Of a stretch of DNA of 64,000 bases, positions 10,577 to 22,742 are shown in pieces (positions within the stretch are counted from its first letter, which is position 1; each line of letters begins with the position of its first letter). Source of the stretch: Balamuthia mandrillaris. Taxonomy: Eukaryota; Discosea; Longamoebia; Balamuthiidae. The notes under the pieces are model-generated. The model was not told the origin of the DNA. It saw only the letters and a program-made list of their open reading frames with translations, and did not search any database. The DNA is taken from positions 411,552 to 475,551 of the forward strand of contig JAVKOQ010000009.1 in assembly GCA_031835245.1 (NCBI GenBank). Reading direction: 5' to 3'. The position numbers were made by a program, and so were the translations under genes.

Positions 10577-13500
10577 ATGAGCCAACAACTGCGACAACGG
10601 AAATTACAAAGCGGGACAGCCTCCTCGCCCGCGAATCCGCTTCCAGTCTACCACCACTCGCCCAGTGTCAACCATCGCAACTTGGCCGCTACGTTGGCGG
10701 GGTGCTTCCCGTCCGCCTCCGCCTCTTCCACTTGCGCTCAGCTCCTCTTGCGAGAGCTGCAAGGAGCGGTGCTGGAGCTGGGTCCTTTGCCGGCGCTCTT
10801 CGTGGTGGAAGAGCGGCTGTCAAAGCTGGAGCGGCATCGTCACGAGCAGCGTTCGGTGGAGCAACAACGAGAAGAAGAAGAAGAAGCAGCTGCGCATGTG
10901 ACGGCCACAAAAACGCAACAACGACGGCCCACTGAAAAACAGAAAGAACCAGAGGGAGAGGAAGCAAAAGACGAGGAGGAGGAGGAAGAAGTGATGTTCC
11001 AAGGGTGGCAGAAGAGAGCCATGCAAAGTGGAGAGGAGGTAGATAGCGATACGGGTGCTGCACAAGAGAGAGAGGCCCTGATCCAAGCCTACGCCTCAGC
11101 CAAAGCACTTCTATCACGGAGCTTTTGCACTCGCTTCTCTGCTTCTTCTCAAGCGTTGTCAGTGAACGGAGGAGACAACATGAAAGAGAAGGAAGGAGGA
11201 GGCAACGTGGACGCCCAACAGCACCAAAACCTGTTCAGCTCCAAAGTAAAACGTCTCATTTGGTTGCTGCGAGACTGGCAGACCAAAAGCCATGCTCCAC
11301 AGCTAGAAGAGGAAGCTCAAGAAGCGGAGAGAAGAAGCAAGGGAGAAGCGTATTCCTACAGAGCGGTGATTGTTTGTCGAGAGAGACATGCACTCGCTCT
11401 TTCCGCCCTCTTTCGCTCGCACCCTTCTTCATTTGGCTTTGTGGTTGGAGAGAGTGAAGACAGTCACGAAGAAGGACAAGCAGATAAAGAAGAAGTGAAG
11501 GTACACGACGAAGAGGGCAAGCATATAAACCGGAGGAAGGGACCCAGCTCCTGTCGCGTTTACTTTGTCTCCACCAAATCATGGAAGTCAACAGCGACTC
11601 TTGCCCTCCCTATTCCTCGGTGCAGCTCAAAGGCCCTAACGTTGGTCGTATTGTTTGACCGCGAAGCCACTGCTGTGCATCAACTTAAAAGAGCAACCCG
11701 TGCGAGAGGAAGGCTCACGAGAGGAGGTAACGGTGCAGTGGAAAGAAGTGAAGAGGCCAAGCTGAGCTCATCGACTCTTTGCATTGATGAAGGTGATGAT
11801 GACGGTGATGGTGAAGAAAAAAGAGTAAGAGGAAGGGGTGGCAAAGTGGGAGCTGCAGGAAGAGCAAGAGGAAGTAGAGGAAGAAGGAACGACGCGCAAT
11901 GGGAATGGGCTGTGATGGTGGAATACATAGGTCAGGTTCCTGTGCCCGGGACGCTCAGTTTGCCTTCCTCTGTTGGAACTGCAGTGACAGCAACCGTGGT
12001 GACAGATAGACCCTCTTTCTCTTCTTCCGGCATGCAACAAGAAGCTGGCTCCTCCACGAAAATGCGGTTATCCGCAGAATTCACTACCTCTCCTATCCGC
12101 GTTACTTCTTCTCCCTTTACATTTGCTTTTCCTTCTCTTCCTTCTCTTCACTTCGCATCTTCCTCATCTCTGTCTTCTTGCCGGTCTTCCTTGCTTCCTT
12201 CCTGCACTACTGCCATAAAAGTTTGGAGCTATGCCATCGTGCTCAGCAGCGTGGCCAACGACATCGGTGTCGTAGCTCTTGAAACAAGTGCAGTCTCAAC
12301 ATCGAGCAACAACGACGACCTTGTTGGCATGTCGGAAGCAAGCGGGCAACCACAACAACGTTATGGTGTGATATCTATGACGGAGCTTCCGCCGCTTACG
12401 TCTCTATACATAACCATGCCTCTTGAAGATTCTGAGGGCTTTTCTTCCTCCTTCCCTACTTCATATTCGTCTCCCTCCGTCAGTGGACAAGTTTGGCGGG
12501 TTGACATTGAGCTAATTGATACGGAGCTTGTATCTCACGACCAACTTGTGGCGGCTTGCGATTTCAACTCTCTTTTCCTAACAGTTGCTCTTCGTCCTTC
12601 TTCCAACGCTTCTTCCACCACTACTACTTCTTCTCCTGCGCCTTCTTCTTCGGTTGTGAAGGAACCAGTAGTAGGAGAACCTGAGCAAAAGATGCAATAC
12701 GAAATTGCTTGCTCCACCTTGAACTTAAAGGAAACTTTTGCTGCGCTAGCCTCCTATTCTGTCCAAGCGACGCCAGATTCGTTACTTGTGCTTCCTCTAC
12801 GATCATCATCATCTTCTTCTTCTTCTTCTTCATCCTTGTCTTGCAAATGGTGCATAGACTGGCCTTTGGTTTTGGAGACAGTTACTCAGGCCAGCTCTCT
12901 TGCAACAAAACTGGCAGAGTGGATTCCCATCGATGCAGAGAAAGAACGAATGTTTTTGGCAGAGAAACAGGCTTCTTCTTCTGCTTTTGCTCAACTCAAT
13001 GAGACTGATGCGGGAAGGAAAGAATCCGAAAGTAAGAACAATAATAAGAAGTGCAAAGTAACAAGAAGCGCTCCTTCCTTCTCTTTGTTGCAGCAGCTGC
13101 GTCAAGGCATGATCCAAGGTGACGAAGCTGTTCGTGAGTTGATCCTCGTTTCTTGCTATGATCTCTCAGCCTACTATTCTGCATTAAGCCTTAGCCCCGA
13201 GAAAAGCGCGCTGTCCTCTTTTCCACGGAGGAACAAGGGCCAGATTCAACTACCCACCATCACCTTCAAGCAACGTTATTTGGAGCACTATGGCTTTGCT
13301 GTGAAGGAAGACCAACCCTTGATCAAAGCTCGCCATTTTCGTAGAACAAGTAACTTCTTCCGCTTTCACGATGATCAGCAGCAGCAACAACTGCATCCAT
13401 CAACATCACCGTCACAACGACAAACCTCGTCATCGCCTTCATCACGGGATTTTATTCATCTCATTCCAGAGTTATGCCTCGTACATCCGCTGCGCAAGTC

Positions 13501-14336
13501 CGTTGTTCCTATCTATGTACCATGCATTCTATGGAAGCTTCAAGTGCTACTCACAGTGGAGCGCTTCATGCACTTTGTATTCTTGTCGCCCGATTCCTCT
13601 CCTTTTTATTCCTCTTCCTACGGCCTCGCGAAGATGGATACCACTTTCGTCAGGCGTCATGTCAAGTGGTTCCTTCAAGCACTGACCACTCCTCATGCGG
13701 ACTCTCATGTCAACTACGAGTGGCTGGAGACCTACGGAGACTCTGTGCTGAAGCTGATCATCACTTTGGATCTCTTTCTGCGCTTTCCCTCAGCTTCTGA
13801 GGGGGAGCTCACTCGACACAGAACGCGAGTCATTAATAACGAGAACCTCAGCGTGTTGGCTTGGCGTAGAAACTTGCAGAGCTTCATCGTCTTTGAGCCC
13901 TTTCACCCGATGACTTGGTGTCCTCCTGGTTGTGTTCCCTCCTCATCCTCATCATCAACATCTTCATCGTCTTCTTCGCCTTTGGTAAACGAACAGCAAA
14001 GGGTATGCAAAGAAGCAGAAAAAAGGCAAAATGAAGAAACTCCCACGAAAGTGTATGCTGATTGCATGGAGGCCTTGATTGGAGCTTCTTTCTTCTCTGG
14101 TGGTGCTAGTTTGGCTCTTTACTTTATGGAGTGGATGGGCCTCTCCGTTAAGCTATGCAACTCGTTGCCCCGATTCAAGCTTTGCGATGTTGATTTTGCA
14201 GAGATTGACAAACCACAGCAACAATCGCAACAACAAGAAGAGCAACTTCGCGAAGTGGCCAAAGAGAAGAAGGATAGTGACATACATCACTGGGCTAACA
14301 CGATTCTTCCTCGCATTCTCAATTGGGGCACAGGTT

Positions 14337-14376
<40 letters not shown>

Positions 14377-15538
14377 TATGTTTTGTTAACAGAAAAAAAA
14401 AACAGAAACATACGTGGCAATCATCAACAATAACTCGACAAGCTACACTCCCACAAATAACAAAGATCTGGCCTCCCTGCAAGCCGTTGAACGCATTCTG
14501 GGCTACCGCTTCCACAACCGACAGCTTCTACGAGAGGCTATCACGCATAGAAGCATGGCATCAGCCTGTTCCTTGACAGACCAATTCCCCTCCTCTTCTT
14601 CTGCTCCCACCACAATAGCAGACTATGAACGCATCGAATACCTGGGCGATGCTGTACTCGACTTTCTTATTACTCATTACTTTGTCTATAGGGACATTAA
14701 GGTCAGGGGTATCAAGTCCACGCCCAAGGAGCTCACTCTGGTGAGAGCGTACACCGTGGGCAACGTATCGTTGGCTCATCTGGTGGTGAGACATGGCTTG
14801 CACCGCTATCTTCGCATTCAGTCGGCTCATGTGGAGGAGGCCATTTGTCGCTTCGAGCAACAGATTCTCAGCAGCAATGGTGATGAAGATGACGACGATG
14901 ACGATGATGACGATGATGATGACAGTGAGGAAAGCGATGAAGAAGAAATCGGGGAGGAAGAAGTTCAGAGAAAGCAACAACGGAGAATAAAGAGCGAGAA
15001 GATAGACAGACAGATTGTTCCACCAAAAGTGTTGAGCGACATGTGGGAGGCGCTGATTGGTGCAGTCTTTCTGGACAGCGGTGGATGCCTTAGAGAGACT
15101 TGGCGCGTCTTTGGGCCTCTCACCATTCCCCCGCTCCTCAGCAAGATCAAGAGCGCGCAACACATCCAAAGCAACCCCGTCACTTTGCTCCACGAACTCG
15201 TCCAGACCTTTCATTGCAAAGGTATCAATATTCGATACCACCGGCAACGCAATACTTCGCAAGATGCTCTCCACCACAACATCACCATCGCTACGATTCG
15301 TGTTCATGAAGAAGAGCTGGCAAAGGATTCTGGAGCCAACACAAGGAGTGCCAGAGCCAACGCCGCACGTCGAGCCATGAACTTGTTCGCCGAGTTGCAA
15401 GCCAGCAACAAGCTGGACAGATTGTTTGGGAGGGTGTGCACTTGCCACAAGGACTCCAGTCGCAACCGGGAGCAAGCACTCGCCGCCAAACGAATGGAGA
15501 TCCTTCGGTTGTGGGAGAGAAGCTTGCAGTTGGAGTAA
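10577..15538 (+). CDS. Dicer-like ribonuclease III without the N-terminal helicase lobe
   Basis: Cuts long double-stranded RNA into small RNAs. Exons 10577-14333 and 14406-15538 give 1629 residues; intron 1 starts GTTAATT then a CT tract. Order of domains: a Glu-rich N-terminus, a degenerate helicase C lobe at about 220-400 (SSKVKRLIWLLRDW, RAVIVCRERHALALSALF, VVLFDREATAVHQLKRATRA), low-complexity spacers, PAZ at about 840-995 ending FIHLIPELCLVHPLRKSV, RNase IIIa at about 1020-1195 (YEWLETYGDSVLKL, ADCMEALIGASF), RNase IIIb at about 1274-1495 (ADYERIEYLGDAVLDFL, LSDMWEALIGAVF) and a C-terminal dsRBD (about 1510-1585). The acidic catalytic residues of both RNase III domains are present. The DExD/H lobe (motifs I-III) is absent. 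A poly-Asp insert lies inside RNase IIIb. It ends 52 bp from the convergent TSTD2 stop. Confidence 0.93.
14341..14373. repeat. (CT)n tract in Dicer intron
   Basis: About 16 CT units starting 8 nt after the 5' splice site, on the sense strand; typical of introns in this window. Confidence 0.9.
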
Positions 15539-15590
15539 AAACACGTGCGATAAACATCTTCGAATGTGGTGATCTGGTTTTGTGTATCAA

Positions 15591-17105
15591 CTATGTTGTA
15601 AATTCTTCTTCTTCTCCGTGCAACAGCGAATCCAACCCAAAGTTATCCACTTCAACTTCCGTTCCTTCTGCTTCTCGTTCTTTCGGCTCTCTATCTTGCT
15701 CCCGTTCTTCTTCTGTATTCCTAACGTCTTTTTGCTTCAACATCTTCTTCACCTTCCGCTTGCGAGCACGGCGAGAGGTGCCCATCTCTCTCTGCTTCTT
15801 TCTAGTATGTTTGGTCCACTTCCCTCCATACCGTTTGCACTCCTCACAACAATACACCCCTCCTTCGTCTTTCTCTTTTTCAGCACGACAGGTAGGACAG
15901 GCTAACATCAGCACGCGACAATCGGTGCTGCTGCAGTAGGCGTACTCGTCAAAGGGCCGTTCGCAGAGGGAGCACCTGCCAAGCACGTCAGAATTGGCGG
16001 GCATGGCCTGCCGTCCGTCGAAGACGTAGTTCTTTCCTCGAAAATGGCCATTCGGGTAGGTTTCTATGTATTTGTGAATTCCTTTTTGTTTTTGTTTTGA
16101 ACAAAGATTTAGCCTTTGAATTGTAGAGAATAAGAGAGAAGCAAAAGAGCACAGAGAGACCAAACCTCCGTGTAATTGATAGACTTGTTCGAGACCTTTG
16201 TTTCGGAGGTAGGCAGAGGCGCGTTCGCATCGAATGCCACCCGTACAGTACATCAATATCTTTCACCCATATGCCATCAAGAAGGTAAGCAAAAAAGCAG
16301 AAAGAAAGAAAGAAACACACATACTCACCTTTTTATCTTGCAATAAGGAAAGGTTCTCATCCACCCAACCAGGAAAAGAGCTGAACTTGCGAATGGGCAC
16401 CGCCAACGCGTTATTAAACTTGCCTATGCGAGACTCTGCAAACACCAGACAAATAATAAGAAAGAGAGAACGAAAGAACGAAAGAACGAAAGAGAAAGAG
16501 ATGAAAGAAGAACACGAAAAGAGAAGAAAGAGAAGGAAGGACCAAGGAAAGAAAGAAGAGCAAACCATAGTCATTACGACAGTCCAGAAGAAGGAGTTCC
16601 TCAGGAGAGCTCTCTTCAATGGTTTGGTGGAACTTTTGCGGGGTGAGGTGGGGGCCTGCCTCGTGGAAACTGATCTTCTCCGGGGAGATGCCCAAAGTGA
16701 TGATCTCCTCGACGACGCGGACGGAGAGCACTCCTTCGAAGTGAGCGGCCGAGCCGGCGCTCCGCTTGAACTCGATATCGTGGAAGAGGGGGTGGCCGTG
16801 CATCTCGCGCTGGTACTCTTCTATAGCGGCACAAGCCCCTCCGACCGTACCATTGATCCCCTTTCGGTTCAATTAGATTTGAAATGGAAAAACAAAGCGG
16901 TGGGGTTAGATTTGAAGCGGTACCGGGGGGGATTCGTGGTTACCTCTTTGGCCACACGGATTTTACCGGCGATATCGAGCCGTTCGCAGAGCTTTTGTTG
17001 CCAACCCGCGATCCCTTGAGGGTCATCCACGTCCACATACTTGTAGAACAGCAAAATCAGGCCTCCTCCTCCCTCCTCCTCCAACGTCGGTGTTGTGGCC
17101 TTCAT
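15591..17105 (-). CDS. TSTD2: Rhodanese-domain protein, TSTD2 / UPF0176 (TrhO-like) family
   Basis: Relative of bacterial TrhO (YceA), which makes 5-hydroxyuridine at the tRNA wobble base, and of human TSTD2. Exons 16944-17105, 16566-16860, 16329-16435, 16166-16259 and 15591-16063 join in phase to 376 residues. The N-terminal domain holds [15 protein letters not shown] and, across the first junction, [12 protein letters not shown]; the rhodanese domain has [16 protein letters not shown] and the active-site loop [16 protein letters not shown] with the catalytic Cys; then [15 protein letters not shown] and a Cys-rich zinc region with CSLC, CPTC and CCEEC pairs as in TSTD2. The C-terminus is Glu/Lys-rich. 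It shares a 152-bp divergent promoter with B3GNTL1. Confidence 0.92.
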
Positions 17106-17257
17106 CTCACTTTCTCTTCTTCCATCAATAAAAAAAAAAGAATAGTGTAACCACCTGGAATCGATCCGAGGGACCATCATACATTACAAAGAAAGTGTAG
17201 GCAGCGGGAGTCGATCGGAAGGCAACAAACTGGCCGCAAGAGAAAAAAATAAAAACA

Positions 17258-17642
17258 ATGAAACGAGCGACGGGCGCGAAGGAAGGAGAGGAAGAGGACG
17301 GTGCTGTCTCCTCTGCTCGTCCCGATCCTTCTTCGTCTGCTGCGGTGAGCGTGAGGAACACTTTTGCGAATGGGGAGTCATCTGCCAAACGAACGAAGCT
17401 TCGGCGTTTTGACCATCACCATCGATCAAGAGAGAGGGAAGTAGCAGAACAGCGTGACCACGAGGCCGAGGAGGAGAAAGAGGAAGAGATAAAGAAGGAG
17501 CCACTTGATCTGCCGTTGGTCTCTGTCATCGTGCCCATCTACAACGTCGAAAAGTATTTGGCAGAATGTTTGGAATCCATCCTCACTCAAACCTATGCGG
17601 GTCCTATTGAAGCTTCTCTCTATGACGATGGCTCTCAGGTCC

Positions 17643-17686
<44 letters not shown>

Positions 17687-18149
17687 ATAGTTTCTACGCA
17701 ATGTTTTATCAACAGGACAGCACCCCAGACATCATCCAACAATGGCTGGCGGAGAGCCTCCCTCGCGGCAATCGCCAAAGAGAGCAAGAAGGGAAGGCTG
17801 CCGTCACCGCCGTTGTCGACACAAATTCTCCCGACTCAACAACCAAACAGCGAGCGGGCAAAGGACCGGGCTTTGCTCGCAACAAAGCTGTCCGTCAGAG
17901 CAGCGGCTGTTATCTCTGCTTTCTTGACTCGGATGACGTTATGCTGCCGGAGAGGATAGAGGCTCAGCTGGCTGCTGCTGTGGAGCGTGCTTCCTTGGCG
18001 CCAACCATTGTTGGGTCCAACTTTTGTAGGATACCGGAGGGCTCGACCGCGCGGTATACGGATTGGTGTAATAGGCTGACGCAGGATGAGCTCATGACGC
18101 ATCGCTTCCGAGAGTTGACCATCATCCAGTTGCGTTTCTCCCATCATTT

Positions 18150-18185
<36 letters not shown>

Positions 18186-18428
18186 TCTCTCTCACTTTTT
18201 CTTTGAGCTTATTTGGCTTACTATCGCTCTTCGCTTCCCGCGTTCTCTTTCCTCTCTTTTGCATTACAGGCCAACATGGTTTATGAGTCGAGCAACGTTC
18301 GATGTGGTCGGAGGCTACGATGAGAACTATCCAGCCAATCCGGAAGACTTGTTATTCTTCTATGCTCACTTACGTGCTGGTGGCACTCTTTACAAAGTAC
18401 CAAAGGTTCGTTGAACTTGTCTTGTCAC

Positions 18429-18469
<41 letters not shown>

Positions 18470-19115
18470 AAATCTAATGTACAAAAAAGACTTTGGTAAA
18501 ATACAGATATGTGGAGGGTTCGATATCCGCTCGGTTTCCTCGTTTGGCATTGTTAAAAGTTCGGTGCAAAGCTTTGGAGGAACAGGTGCTGGACAAGTGG
18601 GCCTCGTTCACCATTTGGGGTGCTGGCAGAGACGGCAAACACTTTTACAAATCGCTCAGCCCTGCCAATCAAATGAAAGTATGTTTCTCTGTTTTCTCTT
18701 TTTTGTTAAACAAAACAAGCTGAACCTAACACCTAATGAAACATAGGTAATATGTTTTTGTGATGTGGATAAGAAAAAGATAGGCACTACGTATATGAAC
18801 AGCGCAGCTCCACGTGAACTACGACGGCAGATCCCCATTGTCCATTTTTCTGAAGCCAAACCACCTGTTATTACTTGGTATCCTCTCGCATTTCTTATTT
18901 TTTCTTCTATTCCTCGTTTATCGATGTCGTTTTGTTCTCATGCCATCTTTGTATGATAACCTCCTTTCTCATTTCGGCTTCTCTTCGTCATGGAATAACG
19001 ACAAATAATCTTACCTTCATTCAGCGTTTCGCTCGACCGAACGGACAATGTCTTTGAAAACAATGTACAAAGTTTAAACTTGATAGAAGGAGTAAACCTG
19101 TTCTTCTTTGCCTAA
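17258..19115 (+). CDS. B3GNTL1: Family 2 glycosyltransferase, B3GNTL1-like
   Basis: GT-A fold glycosyltransferase of family 2, like human B3GNTL1 (putative beta-1,3-N-acetylglucosaminyltransferase-like 1). Six exons: 17258-17638, 17716-18128, 18270-18405, 18490-18678, 18747-18877, 19025-19115; 446 residues. The catalytic start is SVIVPIYNVEKYLAECLESI with YDDGSQDSTPDII across a junction, and the metal-binding DSDD motif is in CFLDSDDVMLPERI. The C-terminal part has WASFTIWGAGRDGKHFY and CFCDVDKKKIG, the domain that follows the transferase in B3GNTL1. About 85 N-terminal residues are charged and unconserved. No signal peptide. The stop is 28 bp from the convergent aprataxin stop. Intron 3 carries a GA tract on the sense strand, an exception to the CT rule. 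Confidence 0.93.
17648..17682. repeat. (CT)n tract in B3GNTL1 intron 1
   Basis: About 17 CT units beginning ten bases after the donor site, sense strand. A similar tract is at 18152-18192 in intron 2. Confidence 0.9.
18434..18469. repeat. (GA)n tract in B3GNTL1 intron 3
   Basis: About 18 GA units on the sense strand, one of two clear exceptions to the sense-CT pattern (the other is 20738-20759). Confidence 0.9.
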
Positions 19116-19143
19116 AAACACTCATCCCTCATTTCTTTCTTTC

Positions 19144-19875
19144 TTACAAGTACTTTTTACAAAGGCAAGCCTGAATGTGCTCTCTCAGAGCAGAAACGTG
19201 CGGGATGTTGGTCTCGCCACATTCATTGCACTTCATTGGCAGCTGATGCTTTAGCCGGGCGTAAGGCTCCGGGTCGAAGCGACCCTCTTCTTCTACGATG
19301 CGGATCATCTCCTCCGGCGGCACCAAGAAGTCTGTCGTGAAGGAGTTCCAGTGCTTCACTCTGTTCATTGCGGGCGCATCGTGGTCCTTGCTGAGGACGT
19401 GAAGATGCAACTGACGAAGCGTTGGTACTGCGTGATACCCCATTTTGAAGCTTAGCTTCACTCCCTCTCCTTCCTCTTCCACTTCCTTTGTCAACTGTTG
19501 GATGAGCCAGAGGCCTCGCTGTTGCATGTAGCGGAGCAAAGGCAGGTGCTTCTTGGTGAGAGCGTGAGCGCCGTCGATCTCCTCGTTTCTTGGGAGGATC
19601 AACATGTGGCGACGACTCTTGGGGAACTTGTCGTAGATGATGACGGTCTGTTCGTCCATGTCGTAGATGGAGTGGCGATGTTTGGGATGGTCCGGCTCTC
19701 TCACGATGTTCAACAGGACGTCGGCCCAGGACTTGTCGTCGTTGTTGTCCTCATTGGAGCGCCGCCGCCGCTGTTGTGCTCTTCGTTTTTGTGGGCCTCC
19801 GTTTCCTCTTGGTTGTCGTCGCTGTTGGCGCGTCTCGTTCATGATTTGTTCTTGAACGGAAATGCTCTGCTGCAT
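19144..19875 (-). CDS. APTX: Aprataxin-like HIT-domain protein
   Basis: DNA-repair hydrolase that removes 5'-AMP from abortive ligation intermediates. Single 243-codon frame from ATG 19875. The N-terminus is Gln/Arg-rich; the HIT domain spans about residues 45-165 (WADVLLNIVREPDHPKH, FPKSRRHMLILPR, then LRQLHLHVLSKDHDAP), followed by VKHWNSFTTDFLVPPEEM and a C-terminal zinc finger CNECGETN...LREHIQAC. There is no FHA domain; yeast Hnt3 also lacks it, human aprataxin has it. The first His of the HxHxH triad is Gln here (QLHLHV), while the middle His, which acts as nucleophile, remains. The finger ends H-x4-C rather than H-x3-H. A longer in-frame start exists upstream but runs through poly-T; the chosen ATG starts MQQSISVQEQ. 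Confidence 0.92.
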   Translation of the reverse strand: MQQSISVQEQIMNETRQQRRQPRGNGGPQKRRAQQRRRRSNEDNNDDKSWADVLLNIVREPDHPKHRHSIYDMDEQTVIIYDKFPKSRRHMLILPRNEEIDGAHALTKKHLPLLRYMQQRGLWLIQQLTKEVEEEGEGVKLSFKMGYHAVPTLRQLHLHVLSKDHDAPAMNRVKHWNSFTTDFLVPPEEMIRIVEEEGRFDPEPYARLKHQLPMKCNECGETNIPHVSALREHIQACLCKKYL

Positions 19876-20259
19876 TTTGTGTTTGTTTGTTTTTTGTTTC
19901 TGTTTTTTTTTTTTTTTTTGCTTTGTCAAACTTGCAACAAACAAAAAACAGCTATAACGATTCAGATAAAGACGGAGGAAGAACAGGAATTTCCTTTTCT
20001 GCTTTTTTTCCTTTCTTTTTTTCTTTGTGGGTTCATTGCCCATCATGTCGACACAACAAATATCATCAGGCATTAAACCACGACGACACGAGAAAAAGTG
20101 TAGCGACCACACGTGCCGAAGAACAAACCTGCGACGCGACAACTCGCGCAAGGACCCTCCACAAACCGAACCTCCCCCCCCTTTGTTTGGCTTCCCCCCT
20201 TTCCCCTCCCCGTACCGTGGTATTCGTATACGCACAAGCACGGCCGTTCCTTCCTCTAT
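19876..20259. other. Divergent promoter region APTX / SDR39U1
   Basis: 384 bp with poly-T runs, GTCGAC at 20047-20052 and a CCCC-rich stretch before the SDR39U1 start. No gene recognised. Confidence 0.5.
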
Positions 20260-20373
20260 ATGCAACAAGCCGCCACCGCCTCACCGGCAGCAGCAAAGCG
20301 AGTGCTGATAGGCGGAGGTAGCGGCTTCATAGGGCAAGCCCTGAGCAAGCACCTCCTCAACACAGGCTGCGAG

Positions 20374-20412
<39 letters not shown>

Positions 20413-21683
20413 TTTGCTACTACTTTTTTTCGCTGCTAATCGACTCGAATTGTGGTTTTTTTTTCCCGAATAAAAGGTCACCCTCATCTCCAGAAATCCA
20501 GCTCGTGTGGGTGGTGCTGGTCTTCCCGCGATCTCATGGGCTAACCTGGCGGACCCTTCGTTCACGCTGGCGAGCTACGATGCGGTGGTCAACTTGGCGG
20601 GCGTCAGTCTGAATAGGCCCGCGTGGATAGAGACGTACAAGGACCAGATCGTGTCCTCCAGAGTGGACACCACTCGTGCCATTGTACGTTTCTCTTTTTT
20701 TAAGTTTGGGCGACAGAAGAGAGAGGACACACACGAGAGAGAGAGAGAGAGAGAGAGCACCAAATGAGAGAAGAAGAGAAAGGAAGAGGAGAGAACGCGG
20801 GAACGGAAGCAAGTAGAGGATACCAAACGAGAGAAGCAGAGAAAGGCAGATTGCGAGAAAACGAGGGCTGAAGAGAACAAAGCTCGTTGCTAACCTAAAT
20901 GGGAAAAAACTAGGTGAAGGCGATTGAGAACACAGCACAAAACAATAACAAACCTCCAAAAGTATTTGTGGTTGGTTCGGCTGTGGGTTACTACCCCTCC
21001 GGCACACCCGGCCCAGAGGTTGACGAGTACTATAGCGAGCCCCCTCCCTCCACCTTCTTTGGTGACTTGGTACGACAGTTGGAAGACGAGGCCAAGACTC
21101 TTGTTCAAAACCAACAGAACACCAGACTGGCGTTCGTGAGGACAGGAGTGGTTCTGGGCAAGAACGGAGGCGCCTTCCCCTCTCTCAAACGCAGCACCGG
21201 GTTCTACATTGGCAGTGGAGAGCAGTGGTTCCCTTGGATTCATATCAATGACATTGTGGGCATCTTCTCCCATGCGATTCACAATGAGCAATGCAGCGGT
21301 CCTCTGAATGGAGCGGCTCCTGGCATTGTTACTGCTAAAGGTTACTTTTCATCTTCCTTTTCTTCTACTGCTCGTTCTGGTCCTGTTTTCCTTATTCTTG
21401 TCTGTGTTTTTATTTTTACGTTTTTGAATTGTTTGGTTGTTGATCTTTATGGGAACCAATACGCAAATATAATTTAGAGTTTGCAGAAACAATGGCCGAA
21501 CAGAGAGTGGGCATAAGAAAGGCTCTCCCATTGCCCTCCTTTGTAATGAAAGTAGCGCTCGGGCCATTGCGCTCCACTTTGGTCACGGAGGGTCAAAAGG
21601 TCATCCCGAAGAAAACCTTGGAAACTGGGTACCAATTTCAGTTTCCTGAACTTGGCCCTGCCTTACAAGACCTTCTTCGTTAA
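20260..21683 (+). CDS. SDR39U1: Epimerase-family short-chain dehydrogenase SDR39U1
   Basis: NAD(P)-binding SDR of the TIGR01777/YfcH type; biochemical role in eukaryotes is unsettled, the human protein is mitochondrial. Exons 20260-20373, 20477-20683, 20914-21340 and 21478-21683 give 317 residues. The Rossmann motif is GGGSGFIGQALSKHL; ASYDAVVNLAGVSLNRP holds the NLAG motif; FVVGSAVGYYPSG carries the SAVGYY block that replaces the YxxxK tyrosine region; WFPWIHINDIVG and GPLNGAAP are family signatures; the C-terminal domain has PLPSFVMKVALG. The start ATG is the first in frame and gives a short lead before KRVLIGGG. Intron 2 has a sense GA tract, intron 1 a sense CT tract. Confidence 0.94.
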
Positions 21684-22224
21684 AACTCCCTTGTCTCTCC
21701 CCACCTGTTTAATCTTTTTATGATGTGTAAACATTTGTCGTTATTTGTTATAACTTTTTTTTTGGTTCTTCGTTTTTGTACAACCTCTTCTATCTCGCAT
21801 ACAGGTTAAGCTTGGCATTACTCTTTCTATCGCGTGGTTGCGCACCGGCAATTTAAGCCGGGCTTCGTGGTTGTGCAATAACAAGGTAATAAGAGTTTTA
21901 ATCGATATAATTCACTATATTTATACATCTGAATTTTTTTTTTCAAAAGCAGAGAATTTGTTGAGATTTAATAAGAAAAGTGAATACACCGAACCAATGG
22001 TGCCATTTTTCATTCATTCCAATTTGTGACAGCTGGTTGTTTATGATACGCTCCTTTTCCTGGTGTTTTTTTCCTGTTGCTTTTTTTTTCGTTTCTATTT
22101 GTTAACCGTACTATTAGCAGCCGCTCTGGGTTCACGTTCTCCTTTGCGAGAAAAAAGCGAAGAGAAGAAACAGAACGTGCCACTAAAGCACGTGTTTAGA
22201 GTCTCTTGTTTTTCAAACCTCACC
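21684..22224. other. AT-rich intergenic region
   Basis: 541 bp between SDR39U1 and the receptor gene; no coding signal or motif recognised apart from poly-T runs. Confidence 0.5.
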
Positions 22225-22701
22225 ATGAAACAGATATTACTTGTATTTCTGTTCCTTCTACTTGTTAACCAGAACTCCGAGTTCCGTTGTGTTGCACAAA
22301 CTACAACTTATACCAGTGAAGAGTGCGTTTCCTGCTGTCTCTGTTTTATACACCTTTCTCTCTTCGAGTTTTTTCGTTGTGCCAACCATTTTAATATTCG
22401 GGTAGAATTAAAGACTGGAGGGATGGAATGGTGGATGCCATTGCTTTTCTCAGAGACAATGTTTTGCATCCAGATACATTTGTGGACGTATGTGCTCTCT
22501 CTCTCTCTCTCTCTCTCTCTCCCAGTCTTTGGATAAACTTAAAAACAAATGTAACAACGTAAAAATAACAAACTACAACAACAAAATAGTTATTTGATAA
22601 AGCTTTAGTGGAAGAAAATCAAAGAGCAGGAGATCTGGAGGCCGCCACTTTTGCAACCACCGTAGAACGCATTCTTGCTGACAAGCTAGACTTACTTCAA
22701 G

Positions 22702-22742
<41 letters not shown>

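Noticed and set aside
17150-17230. tRNA-like stretch with GGATCGATTCC on the minus strand and a T run
   Set aside because: Acceptor stem would be mostly G-T pairs, and no anticodon arm could be drawn; it lies in a 152-bp divergent promoter.
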